From Apoderus coryli (Eukaryota > Arthropoda > Insecta > Coleoptera > Attelabidae): a stretch of 64,000 nt of DNA. Within the stretch, counting starts at the first letter, position 1; each line of letters begins with the position of its first letter. Of the stretch, positions 36,284-48,000 are shown piece after piece. The notes under the pieces are model-generated. The model ran no database searches, had not been told where the DNA came from, and was given only the letters and a program-made list of their open reading frames with translations. A program made the translations under genes and the position numbers. Location: positions 4,526,001 through 4,590,000 of the forward strand of contig OU452211.1 of NCBI GenBank assembly GCA_911728435.2, given 5' to 3'.

Positions 36284-37647
36284 CACAAAACATACCCCCT
36301 TAGAAGATTAACTTAAATGGCAGAGACTGGAACACTGTTTTTAACTATGCGACCAGTCACGAGAGGCGCTGCAAACGAAAAGTGAAGAAAACTGTCTGTT
36401 CTACTACGCTTAGTTTGACTTCCTATCGCTAGGTGCCGCCAAAAAAAATTTTTTTTTAAACATCCCCCTATTTTATGTTTAAAAAATGTTGGTATTACCC
36501 ACAAAACATATGTTATAGTCGTATTTCTCACAAAAGGGTGTGGCATAATTTCAAGTCTTAATATGATTTTTTGCGTTAAGAGTTTGAAAAAAGAGTGCGA
36601 GTCTTGTTTAAAAGTTTGTTTAGTTGTAAATTGTGCATAAAAATTGCGTTCAGTGTGTGCTATTTTAATTATTATGGCTCTTTTTGTTCGAGAAGTTCGG
36701 CCGGCAAAAAAAATGTTGTGTTCCCAACTGTGAGACTAAGAATGGTAGTTTTTTCCGATTTCCGAACCCTAATGAAGAACCAGTAATGCTAATAAAGTGG
36801 TTGGCAAATATAAACAACCCCCGTTTATTTAACATTCCCTTTGATAAACTACTTAAAAGTTATCTAGTGTATGCGAAACATTTTGTTCCGGATGATTTAC
36901 CGTTTGGGTGTCGAAGAGACCTTAAATCGAATGCAACACCAATATTACATCTTAATACAGGTAAGAAAACCACGCACCTCTATTAAAAGTGGTACATGTT
37001 TTTATGAAATAATTGAATTTATAGAGGAGGCACCTGGTCCATAACGAAGAAAATTGGAACCCTCTACTTGTGACATAGACATAAGTACTGGACCTACCAC
37101 ATCAAAGGAATCCGTCGGTGACCCTAGTATAAGTTACCCCTTGGTCATCGATGACATGCCTAGCCCTAGCACATCGAAAGAATATTCCAAGAACGTAACT
37201 AGTCCAAGCTGCCTGTTATTTTATTTATGTTTTTAAATTATAAACTTTATTGTGTACCTACTATCTACTTTTTGATTAAATTAAAATGTAAACTAATATT
37301 GCTAATTGTGCGTTTCTATTTCAATAATAAATGTTTTATAATAATAATTGTTTTTTTTTCGATCCCATTAATGTTTTGTCGTGTAAGATATAATGGTGCA
37401 ACATTTTTTGTAGTTTTTCAAAAATATTTTGAACAATATCTCGTTTGAATAATTTTTTGAAAAATTACAAATAATAGTTGCACCATAATATGTTACTATT
37501 TAAATTTATTTGAAATATTCTCACTAATATTATTTTAAATTTCCCGCCAAAACTAATTTATGAGTATGCGACACATCAATAGATGGCGCTTCTTTTACTT
37601 CCAATTGTTAACATTGCAGTTCGTATTCTAAAAGGGTATGTTTTGTG
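36284..37647 (+). mobile_element. P-element-superfamily transposon, short form, with 8-bp target duplication
   Basis: The direct repeat ATACAGAT at 36276-36283 and 37648-37655 brackets a 1364-bp element. The ends are inverted: CACAAAACATACCC at 36284 and the same read inward from 37647, extending to 22 bp with two mismatches (CC versus TT before TTAGAA). An 8-bp duplication together with a THAP domain as the first coding block points to the P superfamily. The RNase H-like catalytic part of a P transposase is absent, so this is an internally deleted, non-autonomous copy. The perfect duplication argues for a fairly recent insertion. It sits upstream of Ran's 3' end and of PRELI. Confidence 0.88.
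36674..37236 (+). pseudogene. THAP-domain N-terminus of a P-type transposase, broken
   Basis: An ATG at 36674 opens MALFVREV, but a run of eight A's at about 36706 shifts the frame; the THAP block (KKCCVPNCETKNGSFFRFP, then IKWLANI) is one frame away, and that frame has no ATG of its own after the TAA at 36666. The THAP zinc ligands should be C-x(2-4)-C and C-x2-H; the first pair is present (CVPNC) but the third cysteine is Tyr (VYAKHF). A GTAAGA donor at 36961 and a TTTATAG acceptor at about 37023 join to a Ser/Thr-rich linker (PTTSKESVGDP) with an in-frame TAA after APGP. Three independent defects show it is not functional. Confidence 0.82.
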
Positions 37648-37687
37648 ATACAGATTAAGTACGGGCATTGTTTATTATAATATAGGG

Positions 37688-37813
37688 TCAGCGCTTGGTT
37701 AGTACCTGTCAACTAACAACAGATGGCGCTATCATATACCAGAAATTTATTAATGAACGACTGAAGTTGATAACGCCGTCTGTTGTTAGATGATGGTACT
37801 AACCAAGCGCTGA
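37688..37813. repeat. 126-bp palindromic hairpin element
   Basis: TCAGCGCTTGGTTAGTACC at the left pairs with its reverse complement at the right, and the arms continue through CTAACAACAGA and GGCG with few mismatches, around a short AT-rich centre. It begins 33 bp beyond the P-element target duplication. Probably a fold-back MITE; the transcript would form a long hairpin. Confidence 0.85.
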
Positions 37814-38381
37814 TTCACTAGATTATAAACACAATTCTACAGGTTTCTAGCAAATTTCGATAAATTCATTTAGACTTTTACATTTTCCTACTGTCCCCAC
37901 TACCTAAAGTAACTTCCTTGTTTGACATTGATAGACAAGGGGTTTCTGAACGCGAACAAATTGGGAAAAACATTAAAACAAGCAATTTATATATATCATT
38001 TTTGTAGCAAAAAAGTAGTTTATTCTTTATTACAGTTTATGAATTATTTTCATTAATAGGACACAAAAATAGTGTTATCATCTACATAACCTATAAGTAA
38101 CAAATAATTTCAAAAAATTATTAAAAATAAATTACCTACAAAAATAAGACAAAACCTAACGAATAACATCTCACAACTTTGTTTATGTTATATATAATAA
38201 TTACAAAATATTTATGAGTCACTTTTTGTTAATGGGTGCTACCTTGAGCCTAATCCTGAAAAGCTCTGTATACATGTAATTTGTTAATTAATTAATAAAA
38301 TAAGAACCACAACATAAAAATTTATTATTTCAATGTTTTAGGAGGTTTAGTTAAATAATAATAAGTTTCGATTGTGTTTTT
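37814..38381. other. spacer and 3' UTR of Ran
   Basis: AT-rich. An AATAAA on the minus strand (TTTATT at 38321) lies 56 bp beyond the Ran stop codon and may serve as its poly(A) signal. Nothing else recognised. Confidence 0.45.
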
Positions 38382-39977
<1,596 letters not shown>

Positions 39978-40091
39978 TTATCTACACAGACTACAGGTCT
40001 ATCTAGGGTTGCCAACTATTTTTGGATGAAATAACGTGTATCTGGTTTTAGGGATGGTAAATAAAACGAACAGCCTAATAAAAAAAAAGTA

Positions 40092-40556
40092 TTATTTATT
40101 TAAATTTTTAAAAGAATATTTTTGAGTGCTTTTTGCACATTTCAGTAGGGTTGAATTATTTTTGAATATGCTGTAGGATTCACAACATTGTAAATTAAGG
40201 TTCATATATATAAGTAACTCGTTTTTTATTAATTTTAAAGAGGCCCTGTTCCTCTCTTCCCGCCACTTCGCATTCATCACTGAAAAAACCCTCTCAGTGA
40301 AGGTTGAAGTGGCGGGAACAGAGAGTATATAACTGACAATTTTTCTTAAATTCACAAAATCATCTGGACATTTTTTAAAATAATTTGCCATTTTTCACCA
40401 GTGTTTTTTTGGAAAAAATCGGCATCACCTGTCAATTTTCCATATAGTTCTTTTAAAGTAATTATTTCTGAATATAAGCTGTCCATATTTATATTCAGTC
40501 TTTGCAACTTTAGTTTCCCTTCTATAATTTGTTCTATCTGATAAAATTCAATAATA
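40092..40556 (-). pseudogene. hAT transposase C-terminal fragment (dimerisation domain)
   Basis: The minus-strand frame 40092-40391 reads ILSVPATSTFTERVFSVMNA, then KWREERNRASLKLIKNELLI, the conserved hAT C-terminal dimerisation block (usually S-x-x-P-A-T-S-x-x-x-E-R-x-F-S). Upstream, a second frame (NPIIEFYQIEQIIEGKLKLQ ... LKELYGKLTGDADFF) belongs to the same protein and is joined only by a frameshift near 40385. The fragment is cut off at 40557 by the inserted element. Confidence 0.88.
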
Positions 40557-42200
40557 GGGTTATTCTTTCGTACTGAACTAAGTGAACAATCTGAAAATTG
40601 TCAGTTCATTCACGATTGTGTGTATTCTTTCGACATCGGTCACTTCTACCAAACTGATTAAAATTCCTACCCCCCTTTCCGCTTACTGATCAACCTCTAG
40701 GTACCGGTTAGTTCGTTCAGTTAACAGTTAACCTCATAGGCCCGGTTGTACAAACGATAGTTTACCATTAGTTCCCGTGAACTGCTGGTCACTATGAGTT
40801 CACTCTTGAACTAAGTTCAGTGTCTCGAGCGTTGTACCAATACAAGTTTACTTGAACCAGCATTTAACTAGTCTATAAAACGAGGAGGGAGAAGAAAAAA
40901 ATAACAATCTAACCTATAAAATAGATAATTTTTAGATATATTTATGTTGTTTTCAGTTTTTTTTTTTAATTTGTATTTTCGTAGCTTAGAATATTAAATA
41001 AAAACAAATTTATAATATATAATTATGGAAAATAATGTAAGAGCAACTAATTTCTCTGCTAGAGAGGATATTATTTTAATAAATTTAGTGATCTGGAATT
41101 GGTGGAGGGTGACACAAAAAATCACAGCACCTAGGGTATTCCTGTGCATCCTTCATGGGGTGAACTGAAACTCTACGTTATCGAACAACCTAATTCTGAG
41201 AAAAAGGCGGCAACTTTCAGGACGGATGTTCATGTTCATAATTTAAACATAAGAAGAAAGCATATCATTGATATACCACCCCATAGAACAGCTTAATTTC
41301 AACGGTCGTTTTCATATACCAGAGCTGCAGAGTATTACAAATTGCCTCAGAATTTTACGTCTCTCTCAATATCCAGGTTTAAATTAAAAGTATCTGAAAT
41401 GTTATTTGATGAGCAGTGTCGCCTGTTCAATTGTTAAGTCTATTAAATTTCCCATAGTCCTATCGTTATCACTCCTTTTTCTTTATTTTATTTCACAGTC
41501 TGATAGGGTGATGTGTTTAATGTATATGTCTGTAGTAGATGATATTCTTTCAGATATCAAATCCACAATAAACATTACCACTCGTTAATTCCAAACTTTG
41601 AAATGATTTGGCCTATTTCTATATGCGGGGCTCGACGATGAGCAACATTATTTACTAATTATAATAAGAAATCTTCATCATCTGTAATGTCTTCCCACAC
41701 ATCCATTTTTGTAGGAAATTAAAATTTGAAAAAACAAATATTAGCATAAATAAAACATTCAGGAGTGAGGTTAAAAAAACGTTGAACTCAGCTTGAACGA
41801 CCAAATTCGGGCGTTCAAGTTCACCGAGAGTTCACCATCAAAACCAACAATGTACAACGCATTTTCTCGGCTGAACCGAAGATCAAGGTGAACTTCGGGT
41901 GAACGCTCATTGTACAACCGGGCCTAAAAGTATTGAATATTGAGAGATCATAATTGGTATATGATTTCGAATCAAACCAATAAATTGTAAAAGTTTAAAA
42001 CATGGATAATAATATCATGGAAGAAATAATTTTCCAGTTTTCAGAGCAGATTTGGTTGTTTTCACAAGTTTTCGAGGTTAAGTGAAATACAATCACAAAA
42101 AAGATGATCTTTCGGTTTCGCCAAATATTCAGTTCAGTATAATCAGATTCAGTTTAATCACATTCACTTATTCAGATCAATCACTACGAAAGAATAACCC
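40557..42200. mobile_element. TA-flanked transposon inserted in the hAT element
   Basis: GGGTTATTCTTTCGTA at 40557-40572 is matched exactly by its reverse complement at 42185-42200, and both ends abut TA (40555-40556 and 42201-42202). The size is 1644 bp, but 1186 bp of this is a further insertion, so the element itself is about 460 bp. Its subterminal regions carry repeated CTGAA and AAGTGAA words. No transposase is seen; a non-autonomous Tc1/mariner-type element is likely. Confidence 0.82.
40739..41924 (+). mobile_element. innermost transposon with 15-bp TIRs and a Myb/SANT-like start
   Basis: GGCCCGGTTGTACAA at 40739-40753 has its exact reverse complement at 41910-41924. Both ends are bordered by TA, which may be the target duplication; a 3-bp Harbinger-type duplication is not seen. 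An ATG at 41025 opens MENNVRATNFSAREDIILIN, which resembles the first helix of Myb/SANT-like domains found in Harbinger accessory proteins, but the frame soon decays. The class is uncertain. Confidence 0.75.
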
Positions 42201-42440
42201 TAAGAGTATTTAAAGATATTTACTTAAGTGAGTGAAAATAGCCAGTTATCGTTGACAGTAGTTTAGTTGCTATCAGTTTAACTTTTATGCATTGTTTGAA
42301 CTGGTTTGTTTTATTTCGTCTGAAGTTTGAAATAAAGTATTTTCGCGTACTTTATTGCTATGTAAAAGTTTAACGTACAGAGACTTAAAATAACGTAAGA
42401 TACTTTATTTTAAAGTACGGTTGGGAACCCTAGGTCTATC

Positions 42441-42945
42441 CTACAAGTATTTTGCAATATATAAACAAATTAATTAAACATAAATTAAATGCCAAGTACC
42501 TAAGTAAATATTAAACTAGTTCAGTACAAGAAAACGATGTAAAAAGTCAAAATTATTAATAATATAGGTAGAAACAGAACCCACGACACTTATTCATCTA
42601 ATATTTATACATAAATTAGCGATAAATACCTACTAATTGCACAAATATACTAACAGATAAAAACTAGGCGGTTAAGAACTAAAGTATCCTACTGTGTATT
42701 TGGGAAAACTATTTTTTATTTAAATAAATGCAATATAGGATTCACGAAAAAACACTGCTCTGCATCTCCAAATAGTCGTTATAAAAACACGGTTTAATTT
42801 TAAAAACTAATAAATGGCGCCTTGAACATGTATCATAGGATTTTGGCATTATACATAACACTTTAACTTGGAATTTCTCTCTTAATATTTGTTGAATTGG
42901 AAAACTAAGCAATAGAAAAGATTTATGAATATTTATTACACTTAC
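42441..42945. other. remaining Ran 5'-UTR intron
   Basis: AT-rich sequence between the hAT target duplication and the donor of the Ran non-coding exon; nothing recognised. Confidence 0.5.
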
Positions 42946-43080
42946 CTTTAGAATAAAAACTTGTATGAAATACCGATGGCACTAAAATACACAGATATAA
43001 AAACGATGTTTTCCAAGTCGTTAAAGTCTACAATGGCGTTCACAGCTTCGTCGGAATTTTGTATATGCAGATGATGTGAA
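42946..43080 (-). other. probable non-coding 5' exon of Ran
   Basis: A clear donor, AAAG followed by GTAAGTG, on the minus strand at 42946 would supply the 5' UTR joined to 39948. The transcription start cannot be placed; the upper bound given is a guess. Upstream sequence has no obvious TATA box. Confidence 0.45.
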
Positions 43081-45075
43081 ATGTCAACCTCTAAAACGTA
43101 CCGGCAAATGACATTTAATTTTTTTGGAAAACTAATAATTTTGAAAATCTTCGTTAAATTTATACAAAATAAAGTGTTTTTTCATATATTTATTTTTTTC
43201 TTATTTAAAAAAATACAATAATGATTATAGATGATTAATAAATAATTCTAAAGAAATAATTTTCAAATTATTTTGGAGCGCGCGCGGATATTTTATACAA
43301 TGCGCATGACTCTGAAACAACTCAAAAAGTATCTGAATTTCAAACGACTAAATTAGGTATATTCTTAAATTCCAGAATAATAAGGTATTTGGTAAGTAAG
43401 TAATTAGTTTATTAGGATCTCAATTGTTTTCTACATTTCACAAATATAGAAGAAAATTAAATGTATAACTGTATTATCCATATCCATTCTCAAGTGATTC
43501 TCTACTTCGAGGTTGCCAAAGCCACTGTTATGAAATTATTAAATTCAATATTTTTCATTTTGCCATTAAATATCAGATTAAACATGATGCAAATATTAGG
43601 GAATATATACAGAATTTTTTGAGATGTGTCTAAATGTTTAAATTTTGCATGAGTATTTTTTTTTATAAACAAAAATAAAAAATTTAAAAAGCACAACAAA
43701 GGCAGATAAGATTCTAGGCTTGTGACGCAATATCTATAGACAGCCGTTCATTGCTACACAGCGCTTGCCAGATTTCAAAGATTGGCTGGACCCTTGTTGA
43801 TTTATTTAGAAACAATATAGACATATTAGAGAAGGAAGTATTTTTAACAAAAATCGTTTTGGTATTTGGTATCATATGATTTATTATCAATGAAATAAAG
43901 TTTTGCTTAATATTTTTAAACACATTTATTTTTTGTTTAAATTTAATAATGAATTACCTAGATAGAATTTGATACAGGTATAATAGCAAACAAGTAATTT
44001 GGGTAATATACCTAGTAGCTAATAATATAGTAGGTATGTCATTCTGGCAACATGCAGCTCTGCTGATCTGCTATATCTAGACACAAAACATAATTTTAAA
44101 AATCTTACTTATGTATGTTAAATATTAAATTCACATCAAATTCTGTATAAAAGTAACAAATTAGCCGAGATTTTTTTTACACAAAGCAAAACTTCAAAGT
44201 ATGTACTTATAAAATTTAAAAGAAATCCCATGATATTCATAATGAAATTGACGTCACATTGACATGCGCTCTACTTACACGGCACTGCAGAAACAAAATA
44301 TAAATGAGGTTACAGCGCTGTTATCAGACTGTACTAGTTTGCATAAAACTTCAAACTTTACATAAATGATTGGGAATTTGGGAATTGTGTTGTGCCCCGG
44401 ATGAGAGCTTCAATTATTTTCTAATATATTAGCAATTTGTTTTACTTAGGTATATCTACTAAAATTTTATTTATTTTTATTTTGTCATTAATTTTCAACC
44501 TCAGCAGACGCTTTAATTTTAATTTTTGTTATAGATAAATGTCTATTACCTTATACATTCGTTAAATAATATTGGTTTTTTTCAAACTACGTATGCTTCA
44601 TTGTTAAAGGTACTAATTATTTTGCATATTAATTATCCAAACATTCATAACATTGGCAACAACCAATTATATCGTAATATTCTGACTCATTCTTTCCATT
44701 CATATCTTCCAATTCTTTAATATCTCATCATCCACCTGCGCATTATTGAGTCACAATAGGCGTAATTTCCATTTTTAACCGAAAATCCAAGTGCACAATC
44801 TGACAATGTTGCAATAGTCTGTGGCAGGACTTCTATTGATTTTTGTGTGTGCTGGCCGTCAGCTCTACACATAAAAAATAGCGGATTTCTCGAGGTCTAG
44901 TTTCTAATAAAAAATATATCGTTTTGTTTATTTATTGTAAACGGGTGGTTATAATACTAATCTTTTGAATGGGATGTACTAATCCCGAGATTGACATTTA
45001 GTTGCGCTTGTTGTGGGGTTGTGTGTGATTTATTTTGTGATAGATAAAAGTGCTGATTAGAGTTAGCAAATCAAA
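43081..45075. other. intergenic between Ran and syntaxin 1A (divergent promoters)
   Basis: AT-rich. It holds the divergent promoters of the two genes and the syntaxin 5' UTR. Short minus-strand frames at 43502-43923 show no motif. No repeat element was identified. Confidence 0.45.
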
Positions 45076-48000
45076 ATGACTAAGGATAGATTAGCAGCCC
45101 TTGTTGCGGTAGGTTTACTAATATATTAATTTTCCTTGTACTAAATTTCATTTAAGATAAATACGATTATTAAATCGCATTGTTTTTATTTATACAACTG
45201 TTGCTAACTTTGCCTGTAACTAATGGTTTTGTTTTATTGAATACAGCGCTAACTTTATTTTTATTTTAAGAGTTGTTGCTATCTTGGCAACAGCTAATTA
45301 CTATGTTAATTAAGTACGTATGGCATATCCATTTAAATGTTTAAATATATTTTCGGTTCTTAACACAGAAAAGAAGAATTATATTACATTTTTCTGAATA
45401 ACACTCTGGGTTTTTAAGTAATATATTTAGCACAGATGTTGAAAAATATTTGGGCAATATTTTGATAATGACAATTTGCAAAATTGACATTTCCTAATTA
45501 TTATAACCTTAAAATTTATTGTTGATAGGGATCTATCGATTCGCCAATCACTTATATATCGATATATAGGAATATAAGTGTTTGTCCTTTTCAAGATTAC
45601 AAATTTTAATTAAACGCTAAGTAAACTGAATCTTATAAAATCAAATTCGATTTCCTTGCCTATTATTCATTTACCTACATAATATTTAAAAACTACTTGG
45701 AGCAGCTAACACATATGCTACTGCTTTTTTGAGTTAATTATTTAAAAGAGTATTAATTAAAATAGGAAAGTGTAACTTAATATAGCTCCGAGAGCCAATA
45801 TCTTTTTAAAAAATCTTTAGTTCCATATTAGGTATATGTTTAGCGAACGAACGGTAAAAACTTGTTCGGTAACTTGCGTAATCTTAGTTAAATGCATTAA
45901 AGTAGTATCGTTGACTGAATAGTCGTTATATTAATTTTCCTCTGAACTGAACCGTCTTTTGTTTCATTTTAAAATTAAAAACTGCGTTGATCGTTTAACA
46001 TTCTATCTAGATCACTGTCTAAAGAATTTCAAACAACTCGGGAATAAAAATCGAGTCTGGCAACATCGGAAAATCATGTCATCAATGACATTTGACTGAT
46101 TTTACTTTTTAATTTTAATATTTGAAATCAAAATAAAAAGTAAAAGCCAAATGTTTCTAAAAGTTATATTGTTATTCTAGTGATTAAATTTTTAGTTTTA
46201 AAATGTATTTAAAACCTTTAAAATAATGTAATAGCTAGTTAGATCTACATGAAAAGCGCGAGAGTTTTAATAGGGCTACGGCAAATGACCGTTATAAAGT
46301 ACTTGTGTAGTATACCTACCTAGGCAATGTGTACATTAATCTTTGACCTAGGTATTTAATACAGTTTTGGTTTCCTTTGATTTTTGGGTTATTGTATTAA
46401 AGGTACTACATTATTGACATGATATACCTATTACCTGTAATTGTACAAATGTATAGTATCTACACATTTTGTTAGTTAGTGATTATAAACTTTCATTTTA
46501 TTACTCTAAAATTTGTTTCAGGCTCAAAGCGATGATGACGACGTTGGTCCAGACGACGTCGCTGTCAACGTCGAGGGTCGCGACAGCTTCATGGACTCCT
46601 TTTTTCAAGAGGTAAGTAGATTTTTTGGATCCGTAGTAAAGTCCTTATAATAGAAATCGTAAACCGATCAAAGATTTAGGATTTTATTCGTTTGAAGAAA
46701 TTCCGTATTAACTACTTACTACTTGTAGTAAAGTTTGAGCAATTTGTTGATCAATGATAGGATATCAATAATATCTTGATCAAATTTTCAGCTTGCGAAT
46801 ACGTACAGTAAAATGTTCCCTTTTTTTGTATTGGGGTTTCACTATTTATAAATGTTTCTCCAAGTTGTAATGCACTTTTTCTTAAGCAGGTACCTAATAT
46901 AGCTAACTCAACAGTTTAAGGTTAGTTTAACTTGAATGAGCAGTCTGTTCACACTGCAACTCCAAAAGAATCTCTATCTTGTAGTTGCAAGTGACGTTAA
47001 ATTGGTGTCATTTTAATAAAAATATGTCCTTAGTGTGATTGAAATTAAAAATAACAGGACAGTTAGGGTTTATAAAATAGTAGCTATCAATTCGTAATTC
47101 ATTAATGTCAACGTCAATGAAGAGGACATATTTTCTGTATATTCTTAAACCTCTTTAAGCTAATTTTATTATTTTTAAAAGTGATAAATTAAATAAATTC
47201 TGTTTTTGTATCCAGGTGGAAGAAATTCGGGATATGATAGACAAAATTCAAGCCAATGTCGAGGAGGTTAAGAAAAAACATAGTGCCATTCTGTCAGCAC
47301 CACAAAGCGATGAAAGTAAGTTTTACAATTTGATAATTATTGTATTTTTTCTAAATGAAAAATGAACTTATATCTTCTATACGACATTCGTACACTTGAA
47401 ACCAAACGGCCACAGTCGTTGAGAAAACAGCTATGACTTATGAGGTGTCATTGTAGAGGGCGGTAATAGTATATTGTGTACTTAAGTAGGAAAACAAACA
47501 ACAAGCTTTGACACTTGACAGATGTGGTTTAAAAACACGGTCGCTATGATTGAGATTGTAAAATTCGTAATTTATCGTTTCCGACACGAAATAAACCGTC
47601 CAGAGTATATTATTTTTCCTCTCTACTTATCATACACACGTATTAAATTGTCGACGTTATTTTCATGAAAAATTACATGCATTTAGAGCAGGATATTGCG
47701 GTGATGTCGACTGTATAACGTCCAGATTAAAGTTGAAAATGGAAACGAGGATAATGCCTTTATATTGTTCCTACTCTCTGGGCTCATTTCGGGAATATTT
47801 TAATATAATGACAAATAAACTGTTGCCCTCGAGGCACGAATATCTTTCCATATTTAAGTGTAATAGTAATAATTGTGACCTTTTTGCAATTTACTTTTCT
47901 TTTGGTGACAAGCTATATTTCCAAATAAAACATTTTTTTTTTATTGTAGACATCAGCTATTTTTTTTTTTCACGAACGCCAATTCAACTACTGAGAAGGC

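Larger units (their letters stand above)
40004..42432 (-). mobile_element. hAT transposon remnant interrupted by a nested insertion
   Basis: The 8-bp direct repeat GGTCTATC at 39996-40003 and 42433-42440 flanks inverted ends TAGGGTTGCCAAC (left) and TAGGGTTCCCAAC (right, read inward), one mismatch in 13. An 8-bp duplication and TAGGGTT ends are hAT hallmarks, and hAT transposase sequence is inside. Removing the inserted element at 40557-42200 leaves only about 785 bp, so the hAT copy had already lost most of its body. It lies in the 5'-UTR intron of Ran. Confidence 0.88.

Noticed and set aside
40739..41924. Firm Harbinger assignment of the innermost element
   Set aside because: Only a short Myb/SANT-like start is seen and the expected 3-bp target duplication is absent.
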